Below are positions 43,968 through 53,614 of a stretch of DNA of 64,000 nucleotides, in pieces. Positions within the stretch are counted from its first letter, which is position 1; every line of letters begins with the position of its first letter. Origin of the DNA: Bacteroidota bacterium (GTDB lineage: Bacteria > Bacteroidota > Bacteroidia > Bacteroidales > F082); contig JADJXJ010000001.1 of NCBI GenBank assembly GCA_016715945.1, positions 186,001 to 250,000 of the forward strand. Reading direction: 5' to 3'. The notes under the pieces were generated by a model. It did no database searches, was not told where the DNA came from, and worked only from the letters and a program-made list of their open reading frames with translations. The position numbers and the translations under genes were made by a program.

Positions 43968-46900
43968 TTATCTGGTCATCACAAAGGTACCACGCACGCT
44001 GTATGTACGTTGTGCGCCTTCGGCAATGATCCGGTAGAAGTAGGAGCCAGCGCCATGCAGGTCAGCCCGCTGGATGGTGAGCTGCTGTGTGCCGGCCTGC
44101 TGGTTGGCATCGAGCAGGGTAGCAACTTCCTGACCCAGGTTGTTATATACAACCACCTTAACCTTGCTGTCCACCGGCAGGGTGTACTGCAAAGTAGCGG
44201 CATTGCTGGCGGGGTTGGGGAAGATGCTGTGCATCAGGCTTGCGCTGAGTTCGCCATTGCCCGAACCGGTTTCGATAAAGGCGGTTTTCAGCGTAACAGC
44301 CTCGATGTTCAGATTGGTCGAAACAAACTCGGTCATGGGCAGCAGCTCAAACAAAGGCGTACCGGCATGTACATCAGCCAGCAGACGTACCCTGAGGGTA
44401 GCGATGGCCTGTCCCTGATTGATGCTGAAGCCGTTGACTTCAACTTTGCTCATTCTCACTTCACCGGCCTTGGTGTCGATGTAGTGAACCGGGAATCCTT
44501 CGACGCTGATGAGCTCGATGAGCTGCTTGTTGTATTTCAGGCCCAGACCAGCTGCGCCAAGCATCAGGTTGCGGTCGGCCACAACCGGAAGCACAATTTC
44601 ATCGCCTTTCGAAGCGCTGATTACGCCTTCGAAGGCCAGGCTGGCATTGCTCTTGCTGTTGCCGCTGATGTTGTGCGAAGCATTCAGGTCACCGGTAGGT
44701 ACGAGGTAAACGTTATACACGTTCAGCCCATCCTGGAGGCCTGTGAGCGTAGCTTCATAATACACGCCCGAAGCTACCGAACCTGCCTGGTACACACCAA
44801 ACGGAGTGAATACCGAGCTTGGTGCCTGCGGATACGCCTTGGCCGCATGGTTTTCCAGACGCACGGTTGCAAGCTGGAAGTCGTGTGTGCCACCGGGCAG
44901 CGGGTGATAGGTTGGGTCGTTCACAATGCGGTACTGCAACAAGAGGCCATCCAGACCGGTCAGGTCGCCTGAGCTGTTAAGGTCGGCTACTTTGGTGAAC
45001 AAGGCTGTATAATCGGGAACTGCAACGGGTGCAATCCACGGCAGGCTGGTCAGCACCGGATTGCCTGCACCCATGAATCCAAGGATAAGGGCGTCGATCG
45101 AGCTGAGGCCGCCCCAGTTGTTCCACATCCAGGAGGTGCCCAGGAAGGTCTGGTTGGCCTGCTCCCAAACACGCAGGGTGTAGGTCTTGGCCGACTCGGC
45201 ACCAATGAACTCAAAGTAGGAGTCGAGGTTATTCTCGAAGTTGTAGCTAACCAGCTGCCTGTCGCTAACCGGTTGACCGCCTTCGAACAGCTGTACGTAG
45301 AATACGCTGCGGTTGTTGGGCGAGGGAACCACGGTTTCTGCGGCATTGAACAGCTTGATCTGGCCGGCAATCTTGGCTGTCGAGCTGAAGGTTGCCGTGA
45401 GCAGTTCGTAGCACTCGGTGATGGTGAAACTAAATGCGGGGCTGGTCGAAACCACCACGCCGTTTTTGTCCTTCCAGTTCACAAATTCCCAGCCCGGGGT
45501 GGGTGTAGCAACCACCGGAACCTGGGTACCAAAGGCGTAGTTGCCGCCGCCACTTACTGTACCACCGCGGGTGGGGTTGGCTGCAAGTTCGAGCAGCGGG
45601 GGTTCCACATTCATGGTGATGGCGTTCGAAGTAGCCACTGGCTGAACAGCACAGGCATGGTTGGAGGTCATCACTACGGTAACCACATCGCCATTGGCTG
45701 GGGTGTAGGTGAATACCGCACTATTGGTGCCGGCATCGTTGCCGTTCACTTTCCACTGGTAGCTTGGGTTCTGGCCGCCATTTACCGGCATGGCTGTGAA
45801 GGTAACAGGAGTACCGGTACATACGGTGGTGGCGCTGGCGCTGATGCTCACACCTGCAATCAGGTTGCCAGTCACATTGACCACGATCGGATTCGAAGTG
45901 GCTGGGTTGTTGAGTGCGCAACCTATGCTCGAAGTGAGGACTACAGTTACTATATCACCATTGACTGGTACATAGGTGAACGTAGCGCTGTTGGTGCCGG
46001 CATTCACTCCATTGACTTTCCATTGGTAGCTGGGTGCCAGGCCGCCGTTGACCGGAGTGGCCTGGAAGGTTGCCGGAGCGCCGATGCAGATCTCCGGTGT
46101 AACCTGGCTGATGGTAACACTCACCGGCAGGTCGTTCTGCAGGGTAAGGGTCATGCTGCTGCTCATCGAACACTGGCTACCGGGATCTCCGGTGATGGTG
46201 AGTACGACAGAGCCGTTGGCAATATCCTGTGAACCAGGTGTATAGACAGGGTTAACAATGTTGGGATTGCTGAAAGTACCATTGCCGCTGGTAGTCCAGA
46301 GCACGGTGGTATAGTTGGATGCGGTAGCAGCCACAATCGGGAACGATTCGGATGTGCACACCGCTCCGTCGCCGCCTGCATTAACCACAGGCGAGCTGAT
46401 CATGGTAAGTGTGGCATTGACATAGGTGAATTCATAGTTGTTGCTTGCTCCACCCGACAGGGTAATCGGATAGGTTCCGGCAGGACCGCCCGCAACAGCT
46501 GTGGTGCTTGCTACCGGCTGTGCATCAAGATTCTCCGGACCTTCACCAGTTACAAATCCACTGTAGCTGAATGTGAGTTCAGGCAGGGGTTGATTCTGAC
46601 AAACCGTCTTATTGTCAGCTGTCACGGTGAGTTGTTTTTTATTGATGGTAAGCGTAGCCTGAACACGGGCGCTTTCGCAACCTGTTGCGGTGTTTTTGCT
46701 TACTGCCCATGCGGTGTAGATTCCGGCATTGGTGGCCAAAGGTGCGGTAGTTACATTGCCGCCTGTGGCTGCGTCGTACCAAACAAGGTCGGTACCGGCA
46801 GCAGGTGTAGCTGTAACTGTGTGCAGCATACCATTATAAGTTACCGTAACATTACCCACCGTGGGTGCGGGTATGGCTGCCGGCTGGGTGAGGGTTACCG

Positions 46901-49900
46901 AGTTGGACACCTGGACGTTGTTGGCGTCAAATACTGTGTAAGTATAGGTGCCAGCTGCCAGACCTGTGAGGTTCTGATCGGTTGAGGTGAAACCATCGGG
47001 GCCAAACCAGAGGAAATTGTAAGGAGGCACTCCGCCAATGACTTCAAGGCTGATCGAGCCATCGTTCGATTCGAAGCAGCTCAGGTTTTGTGATGTAGCT
47101 GTTACGCTCATGCCGGCAGCAACGAGCACATTATCCACATACCAGTAGTCAAAGTTATAGTGGTCGCCATCAATAACCCATGCAACATAAGTGGTTCCAC
47201 CCACATTGTTGAGGATGGTTGTGCTAACAAGTTCTGGTCCGACATTGGTTCCGGTTTGTATCGACCAACCTTCATCGGTCCAGTTGATACCATCAGGGCT
47301 CGATTGGATTTTGACTACGGGCCAGGGTGTGGAAGAAAATGCATCGTAGAAGTGTCTGAATTGCAGTGTAATCTGCGATTCGCCTGTGGTATTGAATGCA
47401 GGGCTGATAAGCCGCGACACACCGACGCCACTCTGATAGGTTGCCTTCATTTCCCAGGCTTGTCCACCGGCAAGACTGGTATTGGAAGTGGCCCAACGGT
47501 TCGAGGTGAGCGCACCGCTATAGGTTTGTGTCCAGCAAGGTGGAATGGCGCTTCCGTCGAAGTTCTGGACGTAAGGAATTGGCAGGGTGGTGCAAAGTGT
47601 ACTCACACTCACTTCGTTGCTAAGGCCCTGACCCTGCGGATAAACAGCGGCTACAGCATAGAAATAGATGCTTGCACCGGCAGTCGTTTCATCAAGGTAA
47701 CTTGTGCCGGAAACATTAAACTGTGTGTCGTAATTACCGGTTGAGGTTCCGCGGTAAACCACATATCCGGTCGGATTTTTACCCTCGGCTGCCTCACCGC
47801 TTGCAATAATTGCTGGGGCTTCATAGCTGAGGCCGATGGATTCGGGTTTAACATCTGAAGTTCTTTGCATCACCTCCGAAACAGGCAGGTACATCAACGC
47901 AGGATTGGCATCGCCCGATTTGAGCACAAGCTCGCCTTTGGAGGCAATATTCATGTAAGCACGCATCATGAAGTTGTTGGCCACATTGTTCCAGGCTGTT
48001 CCACTGTTGTTGGTCCACTGACTGCGGCCATAGCTTGGGCTGTTATCCGTTCCTACGAATGGCCCGACAGAGCTTCCGGCAGGCCACTGTGTCACAATGT
48101 AATAGGTCTGACCTGCGGTGACGTTGAGAGGTGTGGTCAACGGCAAAATAACCCATTCGCCGGTAGTTGAGGTAACAGGCACGTTGCTGAAAGCCTGAAT
48201 GGGTGCACCCAGATTAGGTTTGCCGGCATCGTCCGGACATAGCATGATATTTTCCCATCCGGTAGGCGCGCCTGTATTTACTCTCGTCAGTACAGCAATG
48301 TGCGTGAGCTGGCCATTTTGTGGAATGGTTATTTTCACGTTGAACATATGTGTTGTCGCCGAGGGGTCTGCCACCCAGAACCAGCTTTCGGCAGTATTGT
48401 CATCGTATCTGATTTCGTTTGCAGGGAAGATGGGTGCCTGCCAGTTCAACTGTACATGGGTTGGCGCTACAGGTGTAGCCGTGAGGTTTTGCGGACTGTG
48501 CACATAACCACGGCCTGTGAGCGGCGCCGTCCATGTGCCATTGTTCTCAACAACCTGCAACTGGGCGTTCTTCTGGCCGGGTGTGGTGGGTTTGAAAACT
48601 ACACTCACCGTGGCTGTGCCATTAGCAGGAATAGTAAGTGGATAAGTATTGGCATCCTGCTTCATAAACTGGTCCGCATTGGTGCCGGTTATGTTTACAG
48701 AGCTGACAGTGATGGCCGTGTTACGGTTGTTAGTTAGGGTAAACTGAATTGGGGCAGACTGCATTCCTGTATAAATATCACGGAAGTCGGCCTGTTCAGG
48801 TGTGAACTGGAATGCCGGTTGTTCTTCGATGCGCACATTATCCACGGCAATGTAGTCAACGTCGGCCACCGAGTAGGCATGCCAGCCAAAATAGTGCGGT
48901 CCGGTGGTTGTGGGAGTGAAGTTGATGATTTGTTCCTGATAGGTCGGAATAATCATATTGGGGTTGTTCCAAAGCACGGTTCCAGAGCTGATTGCAGACA
49001 GGGTGTTGCTACCCGCTACTGTCACTTTCATCTTTTCAGGTGTACCGGCCCAACCGGGAGCTCTGACATAAAAACGGATCAGATAGGGCTGTCCGGCAGT
49101 GAGTTGAATACCAGGAGAAACCATCCATTCGTTCTTGGGTAAAGTAGCATGGTAAAATACACCAACAAAATTTGGAGGTGTAACATTACCTATGGTTGTG
49201 TTGTTGCTGATGGTCCAGGGACGTGCATCAGAACCGGTATTGGATGCATAGCTTGTCCAGCCCGAAGGCAGTGTGGTGCCTGTAGGAGAAGCATCAAAAT
49301 TTTGTAAGTAAGGCGTGCCAAACAGGGTGGTTGCATTGGCGTCGACAAAGGTTGTTGAATAAACGGGGCCTGCGGCAACCGACCACACCCTGTAGAAGTA
49401 TTGAGTTGCGGGACTTAAACCCGTCTGGGGATAAAGTCCGGAGGCCAGACCTGCATAGTGTACGGTGCCGCCACCGGGGATTTGAGCTCCGGGGGTGTAG
49501 GTGCCCGAAGGGATGCCAAAGGTGTTTGAAGTGTTCCAGGCGACAAGGATGGCATTGTTGTTTGCATTGGGGGTAACAGTGAATGCCATGGTGGTGGAGC
49601 CTGTTGGGGTGGCTGTAAACGATGCCGGCGCTGCAGGAGCAGTAGTGATGTTTCCTGTGAGCGGCGAAGTGGTGCGGTACACCGGACCGGTACAGGTCTC
49701 CGACAGGTTGTAAGCAAACACAAAGAAGAAGTATTGCGTGCCACCATCCAGACCTGTGGCGTTGAATTCTGTCAGGTTGCCCTGATAGACAACGGTGCCA
49801 TCACCAATGGCATCACCTGGAGCATAAAGGGTGTTATTGGTGGGGGTTCCACCCAGGTTGTTGGTGGTGTGGCGAACAACCAGGTAGCCATTGGCAGATG

Positions 49901-52337
49901 GAGAGGCCGTGAAAGTGCCGCTCACACTGTTGCTGGTGGCTGTCAGGTTGAGGGCTGTGGGCTGGGCGCCGGGAACAGTACAAGGCGGGGGAACCAATTC
50001 GATGATGATGTCATCCAGATAGAGATAAAACTGATTAGCTATTGAATATGCCTGAAAACCAAAGTAATAGACTCCTCTGGTGGATGGTGTGAAAATAACC
50101 AAGTTGTTTTGTGCCGTTGCCTGGTTGATGTTGGGATGGTCGGCAAGCTCATTTGTCATTGCAGTAGGATTGGGTGCTGTGCCATAGGCCACTTTCATTT
50201 TTTCTGTGTAGGTGGTTGAGTTGTTCCCGTATTTGTAACGGATGCGGTACTCGGTCCCGGCTGTTAAATTGATTCCCTGGGTGAAAAACCAGGTATTAGC
50301 TGGGTTACTGGCATTATAGGCATAACGGAGTACTTTGGAGTTAAAACCATTGGCAGATACTGCTGCTGTGGCCCACAAATTACCGCTTCCGGCCTGAACA
50401 ACCTGTGTACATGCAGGAATAGCCGGGGGGGTAACGCTCTCGAAATCCTGAACGTAGGGTATGTTGGTTGCATCACAAGGCGTGCTGAAAGTTGTCGGCC
50501 CTGCCCAGTTGCTAAAGTCTGAACCGCCACAAGCCGAGCGAACGTATAAATTGTAGGTCTCTCCACCGGTGAGTCCGGTTACGCTCGCGGTCGTAACTCC
50601 CGCTCCTGTACTTCCACTTGCTACCAAACCGGTAGCCCCGCTTCCACCGGCGCCGGAGGTGCGTACTTCCCATTCATACCCGTTGGCCGGTGGCGTGGTA
50701 GGTGCAGTCCATCCGATATTGGCTGTGGTTGGGCTGGTGGGTGTGGCAGTGAGCGCTGTGGGTGGAAAACATGTAGGAGGTGCATCAAGGTTGAAGTTAT
50801 CAAATCCAAGGTAGTAATCGCCACTGGTCCAGTTTCCGGTTATGCGGAATACTACAGTTTGACCTGTTAGCCCAGTTAGGGGATAGGATAATGGCTGCCA
50901 TCCAGCCACACCGTTGTTAGTTACTGTAGCCAGATTGTTCCAGCTTGAACCAAAATTTGTGCTGTATTCGATAACAAAGTTGCCAGATCCAATTGCTGGA
51001 GGATCATTTGGAGCCGAGTAATTTGCTAATTTGTAATCAAAACTAAAAATCATGCCATCTGTCAAGGGTCCAATAGGGACCAACGTGAAAACGCCACTTG
51101 TAGCAGAGCTCCATAAATTTTTGTAAATACTATTTCCGGGATTGCCACCAATTGCTGCTGTGGAGCCAATAAGCCAGCCAGTAGTATTCCAACACGCTGG
51201 AACTGTGGTGGTGCTGAAACCTTCAAAAAATGGCGGAGCTACTGGGCTGCATGGCGTGCTGAAAGTTGTCGGCCCTGCCCAGTTGCTAAAGTCTAAACCG
51301 CCACAAGCCGAGCGCACATATAAATTATATGTCTCACCCCCGGTGAGTCCGGTTACGCTGGCGGTCGTAACTCCCGCTCCTGTACTTCCATTTGCTACCA
51401 AACCGGTAGCCCCGCTTCCACCGGCGCCGGAGGTGCGTACTTCCCATTCATACCCGTTGGCTGGAGGTGCGGTAGGTGCAGTCCATCCGATATCGGCGGT
51501 GGTTGGGCTGGTGGGTGTGGCAGTGAGCGCTGTGGGTGGCAGACAGGAGGGGGGGGCTGGCGGGGTGAAGGTAAAAGTTAAGCCACTTGGAGGAAAAACT
51601 GTTGAGCTGAGCGTCATAGTATTTGATACTCCTGTTCCTGCTGTAGTGCTGCTCCAGTCTGTGGTTGTCGTGCGATTGTGAAAATTTGTAGCAGTTGTTG
51701 CCGGTGCACCTCTCAAACCAACTTGAGCAGTGGTTGAGGTACCAGTGGTCATTGTTCCATAAATAAACTCAATTACATTAGTTGTTTCATGTAATCTGAT
51801 CTGAAAGTTGAACGACTGCCCAGAACCACCATAATTCCGGAAGTTTTTCCATTGCATAACAAGCTGCCTGTTCGGTGCTGTGCCAATGGTTTCATACCGA
51901 AGCTCGGCACCTGTTTGTGCCTGAAGGTCACGCGCAAAAGGAACAATCCGGCTTACGAGCAGCGCTGGAGTTATTGTGGTGGTGCTGCCTATTGGTGTAT
52001 AACTACTAGAAGTAGAGATATTAACCGCTGGGGTCAAAGATGAATTGCCTAGACTGATCCAACCGTTGGCATTGATCGCAAAACGATCGAAGGTGTTTCC
52101 ATCAAATACAAAATCAAATCCAATGGGCAATCCTACACCTGTTAAGGTGGTTCCACCCAAAGGAACACTGGGGTCAACAAATCGTTGGTCGTCAGTAGAA
52201 GTATTACCGAGAAGTGTACCGCCACTTATTTCAGTGTAAGTTCCAGTGGCGCTTGAGAATGTGTAGTTAGCAACCTGCCCGATGAGTGTATTTCCATATA
52301 AATACACTAACATTGTCAGAAGTAGCGTTCTTTTCAT
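43968..52337 (-). CDS. T9SS-secreted giant adhesin-like protein with FnIII, SprB-type and Ig-like repeats (2789 residues)
   Basis: A signal peptide (1-20) is followed by an N-terminal beta domain (22-265), two near-identical FnIII domains (about 268-360 and 522-620; LTGGETYNLYVRSACGG), several cleaved-adhesin jelly rolls (for example about 362-520, 620-790 and 1580-1740), a SprB-type repeat near 1742 (TSQNLSCFESNDGSISLEV, GGVPPYNFLWFG), an MBG/YDG-type domain near 1900 (TVCQNQPLPELTFSYSGFV), Ig-like repeats (2040-2300), the dockerin/cohesin-like module (about 2330-2690; DLNSSGDLTGLDGLLLQYR near 2449) and the sorting domain (SIFPNPASNAATL). SprB is the gliding adhesin of Flavobacterium, so a surface adhesion role is likely. 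No catalytic domain is seen. Confidence 0.86.
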   Translation of the reverse strand: MKRTLLLTMLVYLYGNTLIGQVANYTFSSATGTYTEISGGTLLGNTSTDDQRFVDPSVPLGGTTLTGVGLPIGFDFVFDGNTFDRFAINANGWISLGNSSLTPAVNISTSSSYTPIGSTTTITPALLVSRIVPFARDLQAQTGAELRYETIGTAPNRQLVMQWKNFRNYGGSGQSFNFQIRLHETTNVIEFIYGTMTTGTSTTAQVGLRGAPATTATNFHNRTTTTDWSSTTAGTGVSNTMTLSSTVFPPSGLTFTFTPPAPPSCLPPTALTATPTSPTTADIGWTAPTAPPANGYEWEVRTSGAGGSGATGLVANGSTGAGVTTASVTGLTGGETYNLYVRSACGGLDFSNWAGPTTFSTPCSPVAPPFFEGFSTTTVPACWNTTGWLIGSTAAIGGNPGNSIYKNLWSSATSGVFTLVPIGPLTDGMIFSFDYKLANYSAPNDPPAIGSGNFVIEYSTNFGSSWNNLATVTNNGVAGWQPLSYPLTGLTGQTVVFRITGNWTSGDYYLGFDNFNLDAPPTCFPPTALTATPTSPTTANIGWTAPTTPPANGYEWEVRTSGAGGSGATGLVASGSTGAGVTTASVTGLTGGETYNLYVRSACGGSDFSNWAGPTTFSTPCDATNIPYVQDFESVTPPAIPACTQVVQAGSGNLWATAAVSANGFNSKVLRYAYNASNPANTWFFTQGINLTAGTEYRIRYKYGNNSTTYTEKMKVAYGTAPNPTAMTNELADHPNINQATAQNNLVIFTPSTRGVYYFGFQAYSIANQFYLYLDDIIIELVPPPCTVPGAQPTALNLTATSNSVSGTFTASPSANGYLVVRHTTNNLGGTPTNNTLYAPGDAIGDGTVVYQGNLTEFNATGLDGGTQYFFFVFAYNLSETCTGPVYRTTSPLTGNITTAPAAPASFTATPTGSTTMAFTVTPNANNNAILVAWNTSNTFGIPSGTYTPGAQIPGGGTVHYAGLASGLYPQTGLSPATQYFYRVWSVAAGPVYSTTFVDANATTLFGTPYLQNFDASPTGTTLPSGWTSYASNTGSDARPWTISNNTTIGNVTPPNFVGVFYHATLPKNEWMVSPGIQLTAGQPYLIRFYVRAPGWAGTPEKMKVTVAGSNTLSAISSGTVLWNNPNMIIPTYQEQIINFTPTTTGPHYFGWHAYSVADVDYIAVDNVRIEEQPAFQFTPEQADFRDIYTGMQSAPIQFTLTNNRNTAITVSSVNITGTNADQFMKQDANTYPLTIPANGTATVSVVFKPTTPGQKNAQLQVVENNGTWTAPLTGRGYVHSPQNLTATPVAPTHVQLNWQAPIFPANEIRYDDNTAESWFWVADPSATTHMFNVKITIPQNGQLTHIAVLTRVNTGAPTGWENIMLCPDDAGKPNLGAPIQAFSNVPVTSTTGEWVILPLTTPLNVTAGQTYYIVTQWPAGSSVGPFVGTDNSPSYGRSQWTNNSGTAWNNVANNFMMRAYMNIASKGELVLKSGDANPALMYLPVSEVMQRTSDVKPESIGLSYEAPAIIASGEAAEGKNPTGYVVYRGTSTGNYDTQFNVSGTSYLDETTAGASIYFYAVAAVYPQGQGLSNEVSVSTLCTTLPIPYVQNFDGSAIPPCWTQTYSGALTSNRWATSNTSLAGGQAWEMKATYQSGVGVSRLISPAFNTTGESQITLQFRHFYDAFSSTPWPVVKIQSSPDGINWTDEGWSIQTGTNVGPELVSTTILNNVGGTTYVAWVIDGDHYNFDYWYVDNVLVAAGMSVTATSQNLSCFESNDGSISLEVIGGVPPYNFLWFGPDGFTSTDQNLTGLAAGTYTYTVFDANNVQVSNSVTLTQPAAIPAPTVGNVTVTYNGMLHTVTATPAAGTDLVWYDAATGGNVTTAPLATNAGIYTAWAVSKNTATGCESARVQATLTINKKQLTVTADNKTVCQNQPLPELTFSYSGFVTGEGPENLDAQPVASTTAVAGGPAGTYPITLSGGASNNYEFTYVNATLTMISSPVVNAGGDGAVCTSESFPIVAATASNYTTVLWTTSGNGTFSNPNIVNPVYTPGSQDIANGSVVLTITGDPGSQCSMSSSMTLTLQNDLPVSVTISQVTPEICIGAPATFQATPVNGGLAPSYQWKVNGVNAGTNSATFTYVPVNGDIVTVVLTSSIGCALNNPATSNPIVVNVTGNLIAGVSISASATTVCTGTPVTFTAMPVNGGQNPSYQWKVNGNDAGTNSAVFTYTPANGDVVTVVMTSNHACAVQPVATSNAITMNVEPPLLELAANPTRGGTVSGGGNYAFGTQVPVVATPTPGWEFVNWKDKNGVVVSTSPAFSFTITECYELLTATFSSTAKIAGQIKLFNAAETVVPSPNNRSVFYVQLFEGGQPVSDRQLVSYNFENNLDSYFEFIGAESAKTYTLRVWEQANQTFLGTSWMWNNWGGLSSIDALILGFMGAGNPVLTSLPWIAPVAVPDYTALFTKVADLNSSGDLTGLDGLLLQYRIVNDPTYHPLPGGTHDFQLATVRLENHAAKAYPQAPSSVFTPFGVYQAGSVASGVYYEATLTGLQDGLNVYNVYLVPTGDLNASHNISGNSKSNASLAFEGVISASKGDEIVLPVVADRNLMLGAAGLGLKYNKQLIELISVEGFPVHYIDTKAGEVRMSKVEVNGFSINQGQAIATLRVRLLADVHAGTPLFELLPMTEFVSTNLNIEAVTLKTAFIETGSGNGELSASLMHSIFPNPASNAATLQYTLPVDSKVKVVVYNNLGQEVATLLDANQQAGTQQLTIQRADLHGAGSYFYRIIAEGAQRTYSVRGTFVMTR
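50479..50765. repeat. 287-bp internal direct repeat (FnIII), copy B
   Basis: Encodes the second FnIII domain of the 2789-residue protein and matches 51253-51539 over 287 bp with no net indel and roughly twenty mismatches by eye. Mostly third-position or conservative changes. Confidence 0.85.
51253..51539. repeat. 287-bp internal direct repeat (FnIII), copy A
   Basis: Encodes the first FnIII domain of the same protein; partner of 50479-50765, 774 bp away. Confidence 0.85.
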
Positions 52338-52930
52338 GATTTTGGTTGTTAAGTGATTATAATGCTTGTCTTTTTCTTTTGTTGGCTAAGATCGTCGGTG
52401 TGTTTTGAATGTAAATGGGGCAATCACCTCCCCTGCCTAGGGTGGCATTTGACTGCGCCGGTTTGGATTGCTTTTCATACAGAATATGTTGGTTAATGTT
52501 TCAATCAGTTGATATTGAGTAGTTTGCTTAGGTCTGACAAGGTACCTTCCTGCATCAAACCGCCTTCATTGTAAACCTGGTTAAGATGCAGCAATAATAC
52601 AAAAATATCACGCAATTGTTAAGTTTGCGCTTTTTTAACATGGGCTTGTTCAAAATTTTTTCTGCCTTTGGCTGGCTCAACAGGCACTTAAACTTTCCCG
52701 GTGCTTGATGGTTTGGATAGATGTTTTTGTGCATTGATCCCAACCTCTAACTAAAGATATTGAAAATCAATTGCCTAAGTTAAGTCAGTAAATTCACACC
52801 CTTTTTCGGCCGAAATCCGGCCATTTGCGGTAAACACCTTTCTACTTTGCTTTGGATTTTTCTCCCTGATAATTCCGTTGGGCCTAAGATAACCATTGAA
52901 AACCACAACAACCAGGACAACCACAAACAA

Positions 52931-53010
52931 CAACGACAACCACCGACAACCACGACAACAATGACAACCACCGTCAACCTCCCGTAACCCGTAACTCGCT
53001 TCCCCGTCAC
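52931..53010. repeat. Direct repeat, left copy, flanking the foldback element
   Basis: Contains CAACGACAACCACCGACAAC, ACAACCACCGTCAACC and CCCGTAACCCGTAACTCGCT in order, as does the right copy at 53441-53525. The left copy has one extra CACGACAAC-type unit and the right copy an extra ATAACTCGCTTCCC unit. Confidence 0.85.
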
Positions 53011-53061
53011 CCACAACATGGCTTTATTTTCTTGTTCTTTTGCTGGCCCAAAAGAACCAAA

Positions 53062-53305
53062 AGGCCTCGGGCGAACGAAGCTATCTCCCCGCTCTGCAGC
53101 AAGGGCGCAAATCTACGTGAGGAGTGCATTACAGCATGCAAACCCTCTTTTCTTCTAGCCTCATTGCGCAGGAGCAAAACGCTTTACCGGAATTTCTTTA
53201 ACGCATGCTGTAACGCAAACAGCCCGCGCTGTGCGCGGGCTGCCTCACAAGATTTGCTGCCCTTGCTGCATTCACACCGGACGCTTCCCGCCGTTCGCCC
53301 GGCCT
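53062..53305. repeat. Nested foldback (large inverted-repeat) element
   Basis: Four pairings are visible. Outer: GCCTCGGGCGAACG (53064-53077) with CGTTCGCCCGGCC (53292-53304). Middle: 20 nt at 53095-53114 (TGCAGCAAGGGC...) with 53250-53270, one bulge. Inner: GCATTACAGCATGC (53126-53139) with GCATGCTGTAACGC (53203-53216). Side hairpin: CAGCCCGCGC TGT GCGCGGGCTG (53220-53242), perfect. The pairs are properly nested, so the whole segment can fold as one branched stem structure. It starts after CTTTTGCTGGCCCAAAAG, itself a small palindrome. Confidence 0.85.
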
Positions 53306-53440
53306 CCCCGCCCCGCCCGGTGAAAGCGTCAAGTATTTCTGCTTGAGCACTTTAAGTATAATCTAGCTCTTACAATAAATTTTATTTCATAACTACCTCT
53401 CAACCCACGGAAACTTGCAAGCTAAACTGAACCACGACAA

Positions 53441-53525
53441 CAACGACAACCACCGACAACAATGACAACCACCGTCAACCTCCCGTAACCCGTAACTCGC
53501 TTCCCATAACTCGCTTCCCCGTCAC
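53441..53525. repeat. Direct repeat, right copy, flanking the foldback element
   Basis: Second copy of 52931-53010 lying 510 bp to the right, so the foldback is bracketed by the same low-complexity block. Confidence 0.85.
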
Positions 53526-53568
53526 CCGTCACGCGTCACCTCGTCACGTGTCACCCGTCACCCGTCAC
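53519..53568. repeat. Degenerate GTCACCC/GTCACGC tandem tract
   Basis: Successive units of CGTCACCC, CGTCACGC, GTCACCT, CGTCACGT and CGTCACC run for about 50 bp up to the terminator of the next gene. Confidence 0.75.
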
Positions 53569-53598
53569 AAAAAAAAACCGCCCCGGAGGGCGGCCTTT
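53569..53598 (-). terminator. Terminator of the 2602-residue gene
   Basis: Minus-strand stem CCGCCC / GGGCGG with TCCG loop, followed by a run of nine T. Confidence 0.88.
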
Positions 53599-53614
53599 TT
53601 CAGGTGTTAAGTCG

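Larger units (their letters stand above)
52338..53614. other. 1.28-kb non-coding region with foldback element and direct repeats
   Basis: No convincing gene. From 52338 to about 52890 the DNA is AT-rich; a minus-strand TATTTTTG (complement of 52600-52607) could be a distal promoter of the 2789-residue gene. From 52900 there is ACAAC-rich low-complexity DNA, then a large foldback element, a second copy of the low-complexity block and a GTCACCC-type tandem tract. Small frames here (for example 53032-53346) overlap the foldback and have no protein-like character. Confidence 0.7.

Noticed and set aside
53032..53346. 104-codon frame over the foldback element
   Set aside because: Low-quality composition (Arg, Ser, Pro, Cys) and position on inverted repeats; more likely non-coding.
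53519..53568. CRISPR-like short repeats (GTCACCC units)
   Set aside because: Units are 7-8 bp, contiguous and without spacers; no cas gene nearby.
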